Below, piece after piece: positions 6,952-15,602 of a stretch of DNA of 16,999 bases. The position numbers and the translations under genes were made by a program. The notes under the pieces were generated by a model, which saw only the letters and a program-made list of their open reading frames with translations, was not told the DNA's origin and did not search any database. Within the stretch, counting starts at the first letter, position 1, and every line of letters begins with the position of its first letter. The stretch is from Actinomycetes bacterium (GTDB lineage Bacteria > Actinomycetota > Actinomycetes > Prado026): positions 1 through 16,999 of the forward strand of contig JALOLN010000026.1 in the NCBI GenBank assembly GCA_025455945.1, in the 5' to 3' direction.

Positions 6952-8898
6952 ATGAACGAGACCGGCGACGAACCGGCCGGCCGGCTGGGCCGGCTGGGTC
7001 GGCTGTCGCCCGCTCGGCTGCCGATCGGGGCCTGGCTGCCGACGTACGACCGCTCGAAGCTGGGTGCGGATGTGCTCGCCGGCACGGTGGTCGCCGCCCT
7101 CGTCGTCCCGCAGGCCCTCGGCTACGCCGGCATCGCGGGTGTTCCCGTGCAGGTCGGGCTGTACGCCGTCCCGCTGGCCCTCGTCGCCTACGCGGTGCTA
7201 GGCACGTCGCGGCAACTGATCGTCGGTCCGGTGTCGACGGTCTCGGTCGTCTCCGGCTCGCTCATCGCCACCCAGGCGGCCGGAGACGCCGACCTCGCCG
7301 TCCGGCTGACCGCGGCGCTGGCGATCGCGTCGGGGCTCATCCTCGTCCTGGCCGGGCTGCTGCGGCTGGGGTGGAGCGCGGAGTTCCTGTCCAAGCCGAT
7401 CGTCACCGGGTTCGTGTTCGGCCTCACGATCGTCATCATCGTCGGCGAGCTGCCCTCGATGCTGGGCATCCCGCAGCAGGCCGGCAACGTCTTCCAGCGA
7501 CTGGCCGGGATGGTGCCCCACCTGGACGACGTCCAGCCGGAGACGGTCGCGGTGTCCGCGGTGGCGCTGCTCGTGCTGTTCGGGGGGTCGCGGCTGGCGC
7601 CCCGCGTCCCGTGGGGGCTGCTCGTGCTCGTGGCCGGCATCGCCGTCTCCCGATCCGCCGACCTGCCCGGGCTGGGCGTACGGCCGGTCGGTGACGTCCC
7701 GGCCGGGCTGCCTCCCCTCACCCTGCCGTCGATCCCGGTGGACGCGATCCCCGGCGTGCTGTTCGGTGGTGCCGGCCTGGCGCTGGTCGGGCTGGCCGAG
7801 GGGCTGAGCGCCGCCCGGCTGTTCGCCCAGCGCGGCGGCTACACCGTGGACTCCAACCAGGAGCTCGTGGCCGCCGGCGCGGCCAACCTGGGCGCCGGGC
7901 TCTCCGGCGGCCTGGGCGTGGCGGGCAGCCTGTCGAAGACGGCGGCGGTGGAGCGGTCGGGCGGGGGCTCCCAGGTCGCGGGCCTGGCAACCGCCGTGAT
8001 CGTCGTCGTGGCCCTCGTCGCCTTCGTCGGGGAGCTCTCCCCGCTGCCCCGCGCCGTGCTGTCGGCGATCGTCGTCCACGCCGTGTGGGGGCTGATGGAC
8101 GTCGAGGCGATCCGGCGTTACGCGCACATCAGGCGCAACGACTTCGTCGGCGCGATGGCCGCGCTGGGCGGCGTGCTGCTGTTCGGCACGCTCTACGGCC
8201 TGCTCGCCGCCATCGGCCAGTCGGTGCTCGGCCTGGTGTACCGCTCGAGCCGGGTCGACGTCGACGTCATGGGCAAGGTGCACGGTGAGAAGGCCGCCTG
8301 GGGGAGCACGCAACGGCACCCCGAGCGCAGGACCGTCGACGGTGTCCTCGTGCTGCGGCTCGACGCGCCGGTCTTCTGGGTCAACGCCCCCGACGTGCGC
8401 GACCGGGTGCTCGCCGCCGTGGACGCCGCCCCGGGCACGCACGCCGTCATCTTGGACCTGGAGTCGACCAACCAGCTGGACGCGACCAGCGCCGACGTGC
8501 TCACCGCACTGCTCGACGACCTGCGGGCCCGCGGCATCGACCTCTACCTGGTGCGCGTCTTCCACTTCGTCCGACGGGTGCTGCGGCGGTCCGGCTTCGA
8601 GGAGCAGCTGGGCCCGGGGCACATGTGGCACAGCATCTCCCAGGGGGTGCGGGAGGCGAAGGCGGCCCGGGGGACCGTGCTGGTCGCCGAGCACGAGGAG
8701 TTCCCCGACGACTTCCCCGGCCTGCCGCCCGCGCTGCTGCCGGAGGTGCCGCGGGCCGAGCTGCCCGAGGCCACCGAGGCGCACGAAACCATCGCGGTCG
8801 ACCACGAGCACTCCGACTCCGCCGAGCCCGGGCCCGAGGACGTCCCCCGGCCCCCCAAGCAGCGCAAGGACAAGAAGCGCAAGTCCCGGGCCGGATGA
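6952..8898 (+). CDS. SulP-family (SLC26-type) anion transporter with STAS domain
   Basis: This 648-residue inner-membrane anion permease belongs to the SulP family, whose members carry sulfate, bicarbonate or other anions. The family signature region is at about 63-100 (QVGLYAVP, then LGTSRQLIVGP). It is followed by hydrophobic helices up to about residue 430 and conserved internal stretches (AEGLSAARLFA, GLSGGLGVAGSLSKTA). A cytosolic STAS domain (about 450-565, starting near VLVLRLDAPVFW and containing LDATSADVL) closes the conserved part. The last 70 or so residues are a low-complexity tail, acidic and Pro-rich, ending in a Lys/Arg cluster. There is no carbonic anhydrase fusion. The substrate cannot be told from sequence. 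The start is supported by a good ribosome binding site. The gene ends only 10 bases before hypF, so it may be co-transcribed with the hyp genes, though no functional link is established. Confidence 0.93.
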   Translation: MNETGDEPAGRLGRLGRLSPARLPIGAWLPTYDRSKLGADVLAGTVVAALVVPQALGYAGIAGVPVQVGLYAVPLALVAYAVLGTSRQLIVGPVSTVSVVSGSLIATQAAGDADLAVRLTAALAIASGLILVLAGLLRLGWSAEFLSKPIVTGFVFGLTIVIIVGELPSMLGIPQQAGNVFQRLAGMVPHLDDVQPETVAVSAVALLVLFGGSRLAPRVPWGLLVLVAGIAVSRSADLPGLGVRPVGDVPAGLPPLTLPSIPVDAIPGVLFGGAGLALVGLAEGLSAARLFAQRGGYTVDSNQELVAAGAANLGAGLSGGLGVAGSLSKTAAVERSGGGSQVAGLATAVIVVVALVAFVGELSPLPRAVLSAIVVHAVWGLMDVEAIRRYAHIRRNDFVGAMAALGGVLLFGTLYGLLAAIGQSVLGLVYRSSRVDVDVMGKVHGEKAAWGSTQRHPERRTVDGVLVLRLDAPVFWVNAPDVRDRVLAAVDAAPGTHAVILDLESTNQLDATSADVLTALLDDLRARGIDLYLVRVFHFVRRVLRRSGFEEQLGPGHMWHSISQGVREAKAARGTVLVAEHEEFPDDFPGLPPALLPEVPRAELPEATEAHETIAVDHEHSDSAEPGPEDVPRPPKQRKDKKRKSRAG

Positions 8899-8908
8899 AG
8901 GGCGCCTG

Positions 8909-11296
8909 ATGGCGGTCTATTCGCCTCAAGGGACCCATGATGCTGGTGTGGGTGCGGGTGCGGTTCGGGCGGTGGTGCGGGTGACCGGCGTCGTGCAGGG
9001 CGTCGGCTTCCGCCCGTTCGTGCACGTGCTGGCCACCTCGCTGGGGCTCACGGGGCACGTGGGCAACGACGCGGCCGGGGTGTTCGCCGAGGTGGAGGGC
9101 CCGGCGGACGTCGTCGCGGAGTTCGTCCGGAGGCTGCGCACCGACGCCCCGCGGGGGGCGCTGGTGGAGTCGGTGACGGCGGAGTCCATGCCTCCCACCG
9201 GCGCTGCCGGGTTCGCGATCGTGGCCAGCACGGACGCCGGGGCGCAGGCCGTCACCCTCATCCCGCCGGACACTGCCGTCTGCCCCGACTGCCTGCACGA
9301 GCTGGCCGACCCGGCCGACCGTCGGTACCGGTACCCGTTCACCGCCTGCACCTACTGCGGCCCCCGCTTCACGATCGTCACGGGGCTGCCCTACGACCGG
9401 CCGTTCACCACGATGGCCGGGTTCCCGCTGTGCCGCGAGTGCGCGCGCGAGTACGCCGACCCGGCGGACCGCCGCTTCCACGCCCAGCCGACGGCCTGTC
9501 CCGGCTGCGGGCCGCGGCTCGCCTTCCGCCCGGCCGGCGCCCCGACGACGACCTCGACCGGGGATGCCGCGCTCGCGGACGCCCTGCGGGTGCTGGCCGC
9601 AGGCGGGGTGGTCGCGGTCAAGGGCGTCGGCGGCTACCACCTGGCCTGCGACGCCCGACAGGCGGACGGCGTGGCCCGGCTGCGGGAGCGCAAGCGGCGC
9701 TCCGCCAAGCCCTTCGCCGTCATGGTCCGCGACCTCGACAGGGCCCACGAGGTCGCCCACCTCGACGACGGCGCCGTGGCGGCGCTGGTCTCGGCGCAGG
9801 CCCCGATCGTGCTGGCCCCGGCACGGGACACCGCCGACGCGCGCGCCCTGGGCGCGTCCGTGGCGCCGGGCAACGGCCACCTCGGCCTGCTCCTGCCGTA
9901 CTCGCCGCTGCACCACCTGCTGTTCGCGCCGCACCCGGACCTGCCCGCCGTCCGGCTCGACACCCTCGTCATGACGTCCGGGAACCTCTCCGACGAGCCG
10001 CTGTGCACCGACCCCGCCGAGGCCGACGCCCGGCTGGCCGGGATCGCCGACGCCTGGCTGCACCACGACCGGCCGATCCACGTCGCCTGCGACGACTCGG
10101 TGGTGCGGGTCGTGGGCGGGGCGCTGCAGCCGGTACGGCGCAGCCGCGGGTACGCGCCGATGCCCGTGCCGCTGCCGCTGGAGGCGCCGGCCCTGCTCGC
10201 CGTCGGCGGCGAGCTGAAGACCACGGTGTGCCTGGCCCACGGGCGGCGGGCCTGGCTGAGCCAGCACATCGGCGACACGGAGAACCTCGAGACGCTCGCC
10301 CTGCTGGCCCGCACCGTCGACACCCTCGCTGCGCTCTCCCGCATCGATCCCCAGGCGGTCGCGGCTGACCTGCACCCGGGGTACCTGTCCCGGCGGTGGG
10401 CGGCCGAGCGCGCCGCCGCCATGGGGGTGCCGCTGGTGCTGGTGCAGCACCACCACGCGCACGTCGCCGCGCTGCTCGCCGAGCACGGCCTGCCACCGGA
10501 CCAGCCGGTGCTCGGCGTCGCCTTCGACGGCACCGGCTACGGGCCGGACGGCACGATCTGGGGCGGGGAGCTGCTGCTCGGCAGCTACGCCGAGGTGTCG
10601 CGGGTCGGTCATCTCGTGCCGGTGGCGCTGCCCGGCGGCGACGCGGCGATCCGCCGGCCGGCCCGCGTCGCCCTGGCCCACCTGCGCGGCGCGGGGCTGG
10701 ACTGGCGGCCGGACCTGCCCCCGGTCGCGGCCGCCGACGAGGTGGAGCGTGGCGTGGTCGCCCGGATGCTCGACACCGGGGTCGGCTGCACGCCGACGAC
10801 GAGCATGGGCCGGCTGTTCGACGCCGTCTCCTCCCTCGTCGGGGTCTGCCAGGACGCCACCTACGAGGGCCAGGCGGCCATCGAGCTCGAGGCCCTCGCC
10901 GAGGCGGCCCACGACGGCCCGCGCGGCTGGGCCCTCGGCGTCGACGTCGCCGCCACCGGCGCGCTGCGGCTGGACCCGGGGCCGGTCCTCCGGGCCGCCG
11001 TCGCCGCCGTCCTGGCCGGGGAGCAGGCGGGGCGGGTCGGCTGGGCCTTCCACAGCGCGGTCGCCGACGGGGTCGGGGTCGCGGCGGACCTGGTGCGCGA
11101 ACGCACCGGGGTGACTACGGTCGGTCTGACCGGCGGGGTGTTCCAGAACGGTGTGCTCACCCGCGCCTGCCGGGACACCCTGGAGCAGCGCGGGTTCGCC
11201 GTTCTCGTGCACCGGGTCGTCCCGCCCAACGACGGCGGGCTGGCCCTGGGGCAGGTCGCGGTGGCCGCCGCCGGCGGCGGGACGGAAGGGAGTTGA
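8909..11296 (+). CDS. hypF: Carbamoyltransferase HypF ([NiFe]-hydrogenase maturation)
   Basis: HypF converts carbamoyl phosphate and ATP to carbamoyl adenylate and transfers the carbamoyl group to the C-terminal cysteine of HypE, the first step in making the cyanide ligands of the [NiFe] site. The 795 residues are close to the usual 750-780. An acylphosphatase domain comes first (GVVQGVGFRPF, about 27-37). Two zinc-finger motifs follow, each C-x2-C-x18-C-x2-C, with Cys at 125/128/147/150 and 175/178/197/200. A YrdC-like domain (KGVGGYHLACDAR, then KRRSAKPFAVM) comes next. The end is a Kae1-like domain with QHHHAHVAALLAEHG near 512-525 and FDGTGYGPDG near 538. The ATG at 8909 has AAGGG about six bases upstream. 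The first 20 or so residues are a Gly/Ala-rich extension, and a GTG at 8948 is a possible shorter start. It is first in the hypFCDE order, two bases before hypC. Confidence 0.97.
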   Translation: MAVYSPQGTHDAGVGAGAVRAVVRVTGVVQGVGFRPFVHVLATSLGLTGHVGNDAAGVFAEVEGPADVVAEFVRRLRTDAPRGALVESVTAESMPPTGAAGFAIVASTDAGAQAVTLIPPDTAVCPDCLHELADPADRRYRYPFTACTYCGPRFTIVTGLPYDRPFTTMAGFPLCRECAREYADPADRRFHAQPTACPGCGPRLAFRPAGAPTTTSTGDAALADALRVLAAGGVVAVKGVGGYHLACDARQADGVARLRERKRRSAKPFAVMVRDLDRAHEVAHLDDGAVAALVSAQAPIVLAPARDTADARALGASVAPGNGHLGLLLPYSPLHHLLFAPHPDLPAVRLDTLVMTSGNLSDEPLCTDPAEADARLAGIADAWLHHDRPIHVACDDSVVRVVGGALQPVRRSRGYAPMPVPLPLEAPALLAVGGELKTTVCLAHGRRAWLSQHIGDTENLETLALLARTVDTLAALSRIDPQAVAADLHPGYLSRRWAAERAAAMGVPLVLVQHHHAHVAALLAEHGLPPDQPVLGVAFDGTGYGPDGTIWGGELLLGSYAEVSRVGHLVPVALPGGDAAIRRPARVALAHLRGAGLDWRPDLPPVAAADEVERGVVARMLDTGVGCTPTTSMGRLFDAVSSLVGVCQDATYEGQAAIELEALAEAAHDGPRGWALGVDVAATGALRLDPGPVLRAAVAAVLAGEQAGRVGWAFHSAVADGVGVAADLVRERTGVTTVGLTGGVFQNGVLTRACRDTLEQRGFAVLVHRVVPPNDGGLALGQVAVAAAGGGTEGS

Positions 11297-11298
11297 CG

Positions 11299-11549
11299 AT
11301 GTGCCTGGGTGTACCCGGCCAGGTCGAGCGGGTCTGGGAGGCGGACGGCACCCGGATGGCCACCGTCGACTTCGGCGGGGTCCGCAAGGACGTCTGCCTC
11401 GCCTGCACCCCTGACGTCGGGGTGGGGGACTGGACGATCGTGCACGTCGGCTTCGCGCTGACCAAGCTCGACGAGGCCTCCGCGCGCGAGACGCTGGAGC
11501 TGTTCCGCGCGGTCGGCCTGCTCGACTCAGAGCTCGGGACCGGCTCCGT

Positions 11550-11553
<4 letters not shown>
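11299..11553 (+). CDS. hypC: Hydrogenase maturation chaperone HypC
   Basis: HypC is a small chaperone that, together with HypD, carries the Fe(CN)2CO unit to the hydrogenase large subunit. The 84-residue product has the diagnostic N-terminus MCLGVPG, whose Cys2 becomes the iron-binding N-terminal residue after removal of Met. It also has a central DFGGVRKDVCLAC segment and a GDWTIVHVGFAL strand with the conserved His. Length is normal for the family. The ATG lies two bases after the hypF stop and is served by GGAAGGGAG inside the hypF 3' end. The stop overlaps the hypD start as ATGA. One-to-one translation with HypD is therefore likely, matching their physical complex. Confidence 0.96.
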
Positions 11554-12650
<1,097 letters not shown>

Positions 12651-12660
12651 CGGGGCCGCC

Positions 12661-13743
12661 GTGAGCCATCCGCACGTGGAGCCACCGGACTTCGAGCACT
12701 GGGCGTGCCCGCTGCCGCTGCGCGACCACCCCGCCGTGGTCATGGGACACGGCGGCGGCGGGCGGCTGTCGGGGGAGCTCGTCGAGCACCTCTTCCTGCC
12801 GGCGTTCACCCGGGACCGGCCCGACCCCGCGCTCGCCCATCTCGGCGACGGTGCGACGGTGCGCCTGGGCGGGGGGCGGCTGGCGTTCTCCACCGACACC
12901 TACGTCGTCCGGCCGCGGTTCTTCCCCGGGGGCAACATCGGCGACCTCGCCGTCAACGGCACGGTCAACGACCTGGCGATGTGCGGGGCGGTGCCTGCGT
13001 ATCTCTCGGCCGCCTTCGTCCTCGAGGAGGGCATGCCGCTGGCTGAGCTGGGTGCGATCGTCGAGACGATGGCGGCCGCCGCGCGCGTCGCCGGGGTCGA
13101 GATCGTCACCGGGGACACGAAGGTGGTCGACTCCGGGCACGGCGACGGGGTCTTCATCGCGACCGCGGGGGTCGGCGTAGTGCCCGACGGCGTCGTCGTC
13201 GGGCCGGAGCTGGCCCGCCCCGGGGACGTCGTCGTCCTCAGCGGTCCCATCGGCCAGCACGGCATCGCGGTGCTCAGCGTGCGTGAGGGGCTGGCGTTCG
13301 GCACCGAGGTCCGCAGCGACACCGCGCCGCTCGGGGCGGTGGTGGCCGACCTGCTCGGCGCCGGGGTCGCCGTGCACGCCCTGCGCGACCCCACCCGCGG
13401 CGGCGTCGCGGCGACGCTGAACGAGATCGCCCGCGCCTCCGGTGTCGGGGTCGTGATCCGTGAGCGCGACGTTCCTGTGCCGGACGGTGTCCGCGCCGCC
13501 TGCGGCTTCCTCGGCCTCGACCCGCTGTACGTCGCCAACGAGGGGCGGCTGGTCGCCTTCGTGGGCGCAGCGGACGCGGACCGGGCCCTGGACCTGCTCC
13601 GCCGCCACCCGGTGGCCGCGGGCGCGGTCGCCGTCGGGACGGTCGTGACCGACCACCCGGGCGTCGTCGTCGCGCGCACGGGGATCGGCGGCACCCGCGT
13701 CGTGGACCTTCCGCTCGCCGAGCAGCTGCCGCGCATCTGCTGA
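12661..13743 (+). CDS. hypE: Carbamoyl dehydratase HypE
   Basis: HypE dehydrates its carbamoylated C-terminal cysteine in an ATP-dependent way to a thiocyanate, the cyanide donor for the HypCD complex. The 360-residue protein has the glycine-rich ATP-binding VVMGHGGGGRLSGEL near the start, FSTDTYVV followed by GNIGDLAVNG, a typical DPTRGGVAATLNEIA motif, and the required C-terminal tail PRIC. It belongs to the PurM/ThiL/SelD-like ATPase fold. I chose the GTG at 12661, ten bases after hypD, because the in-frame ATG at 12574 would overlap hypD by 77 bases and add residues not typical of the family. Upstream bases are G-rich without a clear Shine-Dalgarno sequence, so coupling to hypD translation is likely. 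It closes the FCDE cluster; hypA and hypB do not follow. Confidence 0.96.
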   Translation: MSHPHVEPPDFEHWACPLPLRDHPAVVMGHGGGGRLSGELVEHLFLPAFTRDRPDPALAHLGDGATVRLGGGRLAFSTDTYVVRPRFFPGGNIGDLAVNGTVNDLAMCGAVPAYLSAAFVLEEGMPLAELGAIVETMAAAARVAGVEIVTGDTKVVDSGHGDGVFIATAGVGVVPDGVVVGPELARPGDVVVLSGPIGQHGIAVLSVREGLAFGTEVRSDTAPLGAVVADLLGAGVAVHALRDPTRGGVAATLNEIARASGVGVVIRERDVPVPDGVRAACGFLGLDPLYVANEGRLVAFVGAADADRALDLLRRHPVAAGAVAVGTVVTDHPGVVVARTGIGGTRVVDLPLAEQLPRIC

Positions 13744-13752
13744 CGCTCCCCC

Positions 13753-13791
13753 GCCGGCTTGCCTGGATCACGGGCGCGGGCGCAGGCCGGC
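13753..13791. terminator. Candidate bidirectional hairpin terminator between hypE and the membrane-protein gene
   Basis: GCCGGCTTGC (13753-13762) pairs with GCAGGCCGGC (13782-13791) in a ten-pair stem with one G-T wobble and a 19-base loop. It lies between two convergent genes, ten bases after the hypE stop, and its right arm covers the last codons of the minus-strand gene. No T-run follows on either strand, as is usual in GC-rich actinomycetes. The fold is visible; the terminator role is inferred from place and orientation. Confidence 0.4.
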
Positions 13792-14403
13792 GTCGTCCAG
13801 GGCGGCCTGGACCAGCGGGTCGTACCGCTCGTCGGCGAGATCGCCGAGCGGGTCCCGGGTGTAGCGCAGGAGGGTGCCGTAGGGCAGCCCGAACGCCGCG
13901 CGCTGGGCGAGCAGGGCCCGCCGCCGCGGGTCGTCGGGGTTGGCGAGGACGACGCTCGCCGCCGTCAGGGCGCGCACCTGACGCACCCGCCGGGGCAGGA
14001 CGGCGACCAGCAGCAGCACCGTGGGCAGCAAGAAGACCAGCATCCCCAGGGTCCAGGCCAGCCGGCGCACGTTGTCCACCCCCGCCTGGCCGAGCTCGGC
14101 CAGCTCGCCACCGGTGCCCTGGCCGGCCCCGGCCAGCGCAGCCGCGAGGTCGTCGCCGATGACCGGCAGCCCGTCCACCGCGTTCGCGGCGGAGCCGAAG
14201 CCGTTCTGGACCGTCGTGCCGGCCTCGACGACTCCCGTCCCGAGGACTGAGAGCTGGTCCACGACGTCGTAGGTGCGCACCCCCAGCCAGGCGAAGAACA
14301 GCACCAGCGCCACGACGAGCAGGTCGCGGGCCACCGTGGCGTTCCGGCGGGCGGGGACGGTCGGGTACAGCTTCACCTGCGTCACGCGGTCATGGTGGGG
14401 CAT
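13768..14403 (-). CDS. Small two-helix membrane protein of unknown function
   Basis: I do not recognise this 211-residue protein. It has a basic N-terminus and a first membrane helix (about 27-42, LLVVALVLFFAWLGV). A Gly/Ala-rich, weakly charged middle (about 45-113) follows, probably outside the membrane. A second helix (about 117-137, LGMLVFLLPTVLLLVAVLP) leads into RRVRQVR and a cytosolic helical tail (about 145-211) with a YTRDPLGDLADERYDPL stretch. The positive-inside rule places both ends in the cytosol. There are no metal-binding cysteines and no catalytic motif. The ATG at 14403 lacks a clear ribosome binding site, so in-frame GTG starts at 14385 or 14376 are possible. It lies on the opposite strand between hypE and amrS and may not belong with either. 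Two strong membrane helices in one frame make it a real gene rather than a shadow. Confidence 0.75.
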   Translation of the reverse strand: MPHHDRVTQVKLYPTVPARRNATVARDLLVVALVLFFAWLGVRTYDVVDQLSVLGTGVVEAGTTVQNGFGSAANAVDGLPVIGDDLAAALAGAGQGTGGELAELGQAGVDNVRRLAWTLGMLVFLLPTVLLLVAVLPRRVRQVRALTAASVVLANPDDPRRRALLAQRAAFGLPYGTLLRYTRDPLGDLADERYDPLVQAALDDAGLRPRP

Positions 14404-14446
14404 GCACAGGGGTCGGAGGGCCCTGCCGGGCCAGGACGCGCAGGTG

Positions 14447-14461
14447 TCGACTGAAAGTCGA
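14447..14461 (+). promoter_or_regulatory. Perfect dyad upstream of amrS (possible operator or RNA hairpin)
   Basis: TCGACT-GAA-AGTCGA is a perfect 6-base inverted repeat with a three-base centre, in the 86-base gap between the divergent membrane-protein and amrS genes. It could be an operator for a dimeric regulator or a hairpin in the amrS leader. A second small hairpin (GGCCC 14419-14423 with GGGCC 14428-14432) lies upstream. I see no convincing -35/-10 pair in the gap. Confidence 0.4.
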
Positions 14462-14465
14462 GGGG

Positions 14466-14489
14466 CCTCCTTCCGACGGGAGGTGGAGG
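14466..14489 (+). promoter_or_regulatory. Strong amrS ribosome binding site, partly covered by a hairpin
   Basis: GGGAGG (14478-14483) lies six bases before the ATG at 14490 and is followed by a second GGAGG (14485-14489) touching the start. CCTCC (14466-14470) pairs with GGAGG (14479-14483), extended by a T-G wobble, over a six-base loop, which would hide the better-spaced site. GGAGGGCC at 14415-14422 can instead pair with GGCCTCC (14464-14470) with one bulged base and would free it. The binding site decides the start; the switch-like folding is inferred. Confidence 0.5.
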
Positions 14490-15602
14490 ATGGGAGCGCT
14501 TCCTGACCTGCTCCCTGACGTCGCCGCGACGGTGCCCACGAGGTACTGGCACCGCCTGGCGGACGGCCGGGTGCAGTGCGACGTCGGCCCGCGGGCCTGC
14601 CGCCTGCACGAGGGCCAGCGCGGACTGTGCTTCGTCCGCGCGTGCCAGGACGGGCAGATCGTGCTCACGACGTACGGGCGCAGCAGCGGGTTCTGCGTCG
14701 ACCCCATCGAGAAGAAGCCGCTGAACCACTTCCTGCCCGGGACGCCGGTGCTGTCGTTCGGCACGGCCGGGTGCAACCTCACCTGCCGGTTCTGCCAGAA
14801 CTGGGACATCTCCAAGTCGCGCGAGATGGACACCCTCGCGGACGCCGCCGCGCCGGAGACCATCGCCAGCACGGCCGCGCGACTGGGCTGCCGCAGCGTG
14901 GCCTACACCTACAACGACCCCGTGATCTTCCTGGAGTACGCGATCGACGTGGCCGCCGCGTGCCGGGACCGGGGCATCCGGTCGGTGGCGGTCACCGCGG
15001 GTTACGTGGAGCCGGCACCGCGCGCGGCGTTCTTCGCTGCCATGGACGCCGCGAACGTCGACCTCAAGGGGTTCACCGAGGAGTACTACCACCGGGTGTG
15101 CGGCGGGCACCTGCAGCCGGTGCTCGACACGATCGAGTACCTCGTCCACGAGACGTCGGTGTGGGTCGAGCTGACCACCCTGGTCGTGCCCGGCCACAAC
15201 GACTCCGACGCCGACCTCGACCGGATGGCCCGGTGGGTGGTCGAGCGGCTCGGTCCCGACGTCCCCATGCACTTCTCCGCGTTCCACCCCGACTACAAGA
15301 TGCGCGACGTCCCGGCGACGCCGCCGGCCACCCTCACCCGGGCGCGGGAGATCGCCCTGCGCAACGGCGTCCGGTACGCCTACACCGGCAACGTGCACGA
15401 CCGGGCCGGGGACTCGACGTACTGCCCCGGCTGCGGTGCGCGGGTGATCGAGCGCGACTGGTACCAGCTCGGCGAGTGGGGGCTCACAGGCGACGGGCAC
15501 TGCACGGCGTGCGGCACCCGCGTCGCCGGCGTGTTCGACGGCCCCCCGGGGACCTGGGGCCGGCACTTCCTGCCCGTCCGGCTCGCGAGGGAGCGGTCAT
15601 GA
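14490..15602 (+). CDS. amrS: AmmeMemoRadiSam-system radical SAM enzyme
   Basis: This 370-residue radical SAM enzyme binds a [4Fe-4S] cluster through Cys95, Cys99 and Cys102 (CNLTCRFC) and should cleave S-adenosylmethionine to start radical chemistry. Its substrate in this system is not established. The N-terminal region has the Cys-rich leader of the family (Cys30, Cys37, GQRGLCFVR with Cys47), then TTYGRSSGFC and PIEKKPLNHFLPG. The TIM-barrel part includes VAYTYNDPVIFLEY and VDLKGFTEEYY, and a C-terminal zinc-ribbon-like pair (CPGCGARV, CTACGTRV) closes the protein. One variation stands out: in the leader the expected C-x2-C-P-x2-C reads CDVGPRAC, with Gly33 where I expect a cysteine. The start is set by a strong ribosome binding site. 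The stop overlaps the amrB start (ATGA). First gene of an amrS-amrB-amrA operon. Confidence 0.95.
   Translation: MGALPDLLPDVAATVPTRYWHRLADGRVQCDVGPRACRLHEGQRGLCFVRACQDGQIVLTTYGRSSGFCVDPIEKKPLNHFLPGTPVLSFGTAGCNLTCRFCQNWDISKSREMDTLADAAAPETIASTAARLGCRSVAYTYNDPVIFLEYAIDVAAACRDRGIRSVAVTAGYVEPAPRAAFFAAMDAANVDLKGFTEEYYHRVCGGHLQPVLDTIEYLVHETSVWVELTTLVVPGHNDSDADLDRMARWVVERLGPDVPMHFSAFHPDYKMRDVPATPPATLTRAREIALRNGVRYAYTGNVHDRAGDSTYCPGCGARVIERDWYQLGEWGLTGDGHCTACGTRVAGVFDGPPGTWGRHFLPVRLARERS

Noticed and set aside
8285..8908. Upstream extension of the hypF frame to an ATG at 8285
   Set aside because: It would overlap the STAS domain of the SulP gene by more than 600 bases with a Thr/Ser/Pro/Arg-rich sequence; HypF proteins begin close to the acylphosphatase domain.
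13759..14250. Plus-strand open frame opposite the membrane-protein gene
   Set aside because: The minus-strand frame has two clean hydrophobic helices; the plus-strand frame is Gln/Gly/Arg-rich with no domain.
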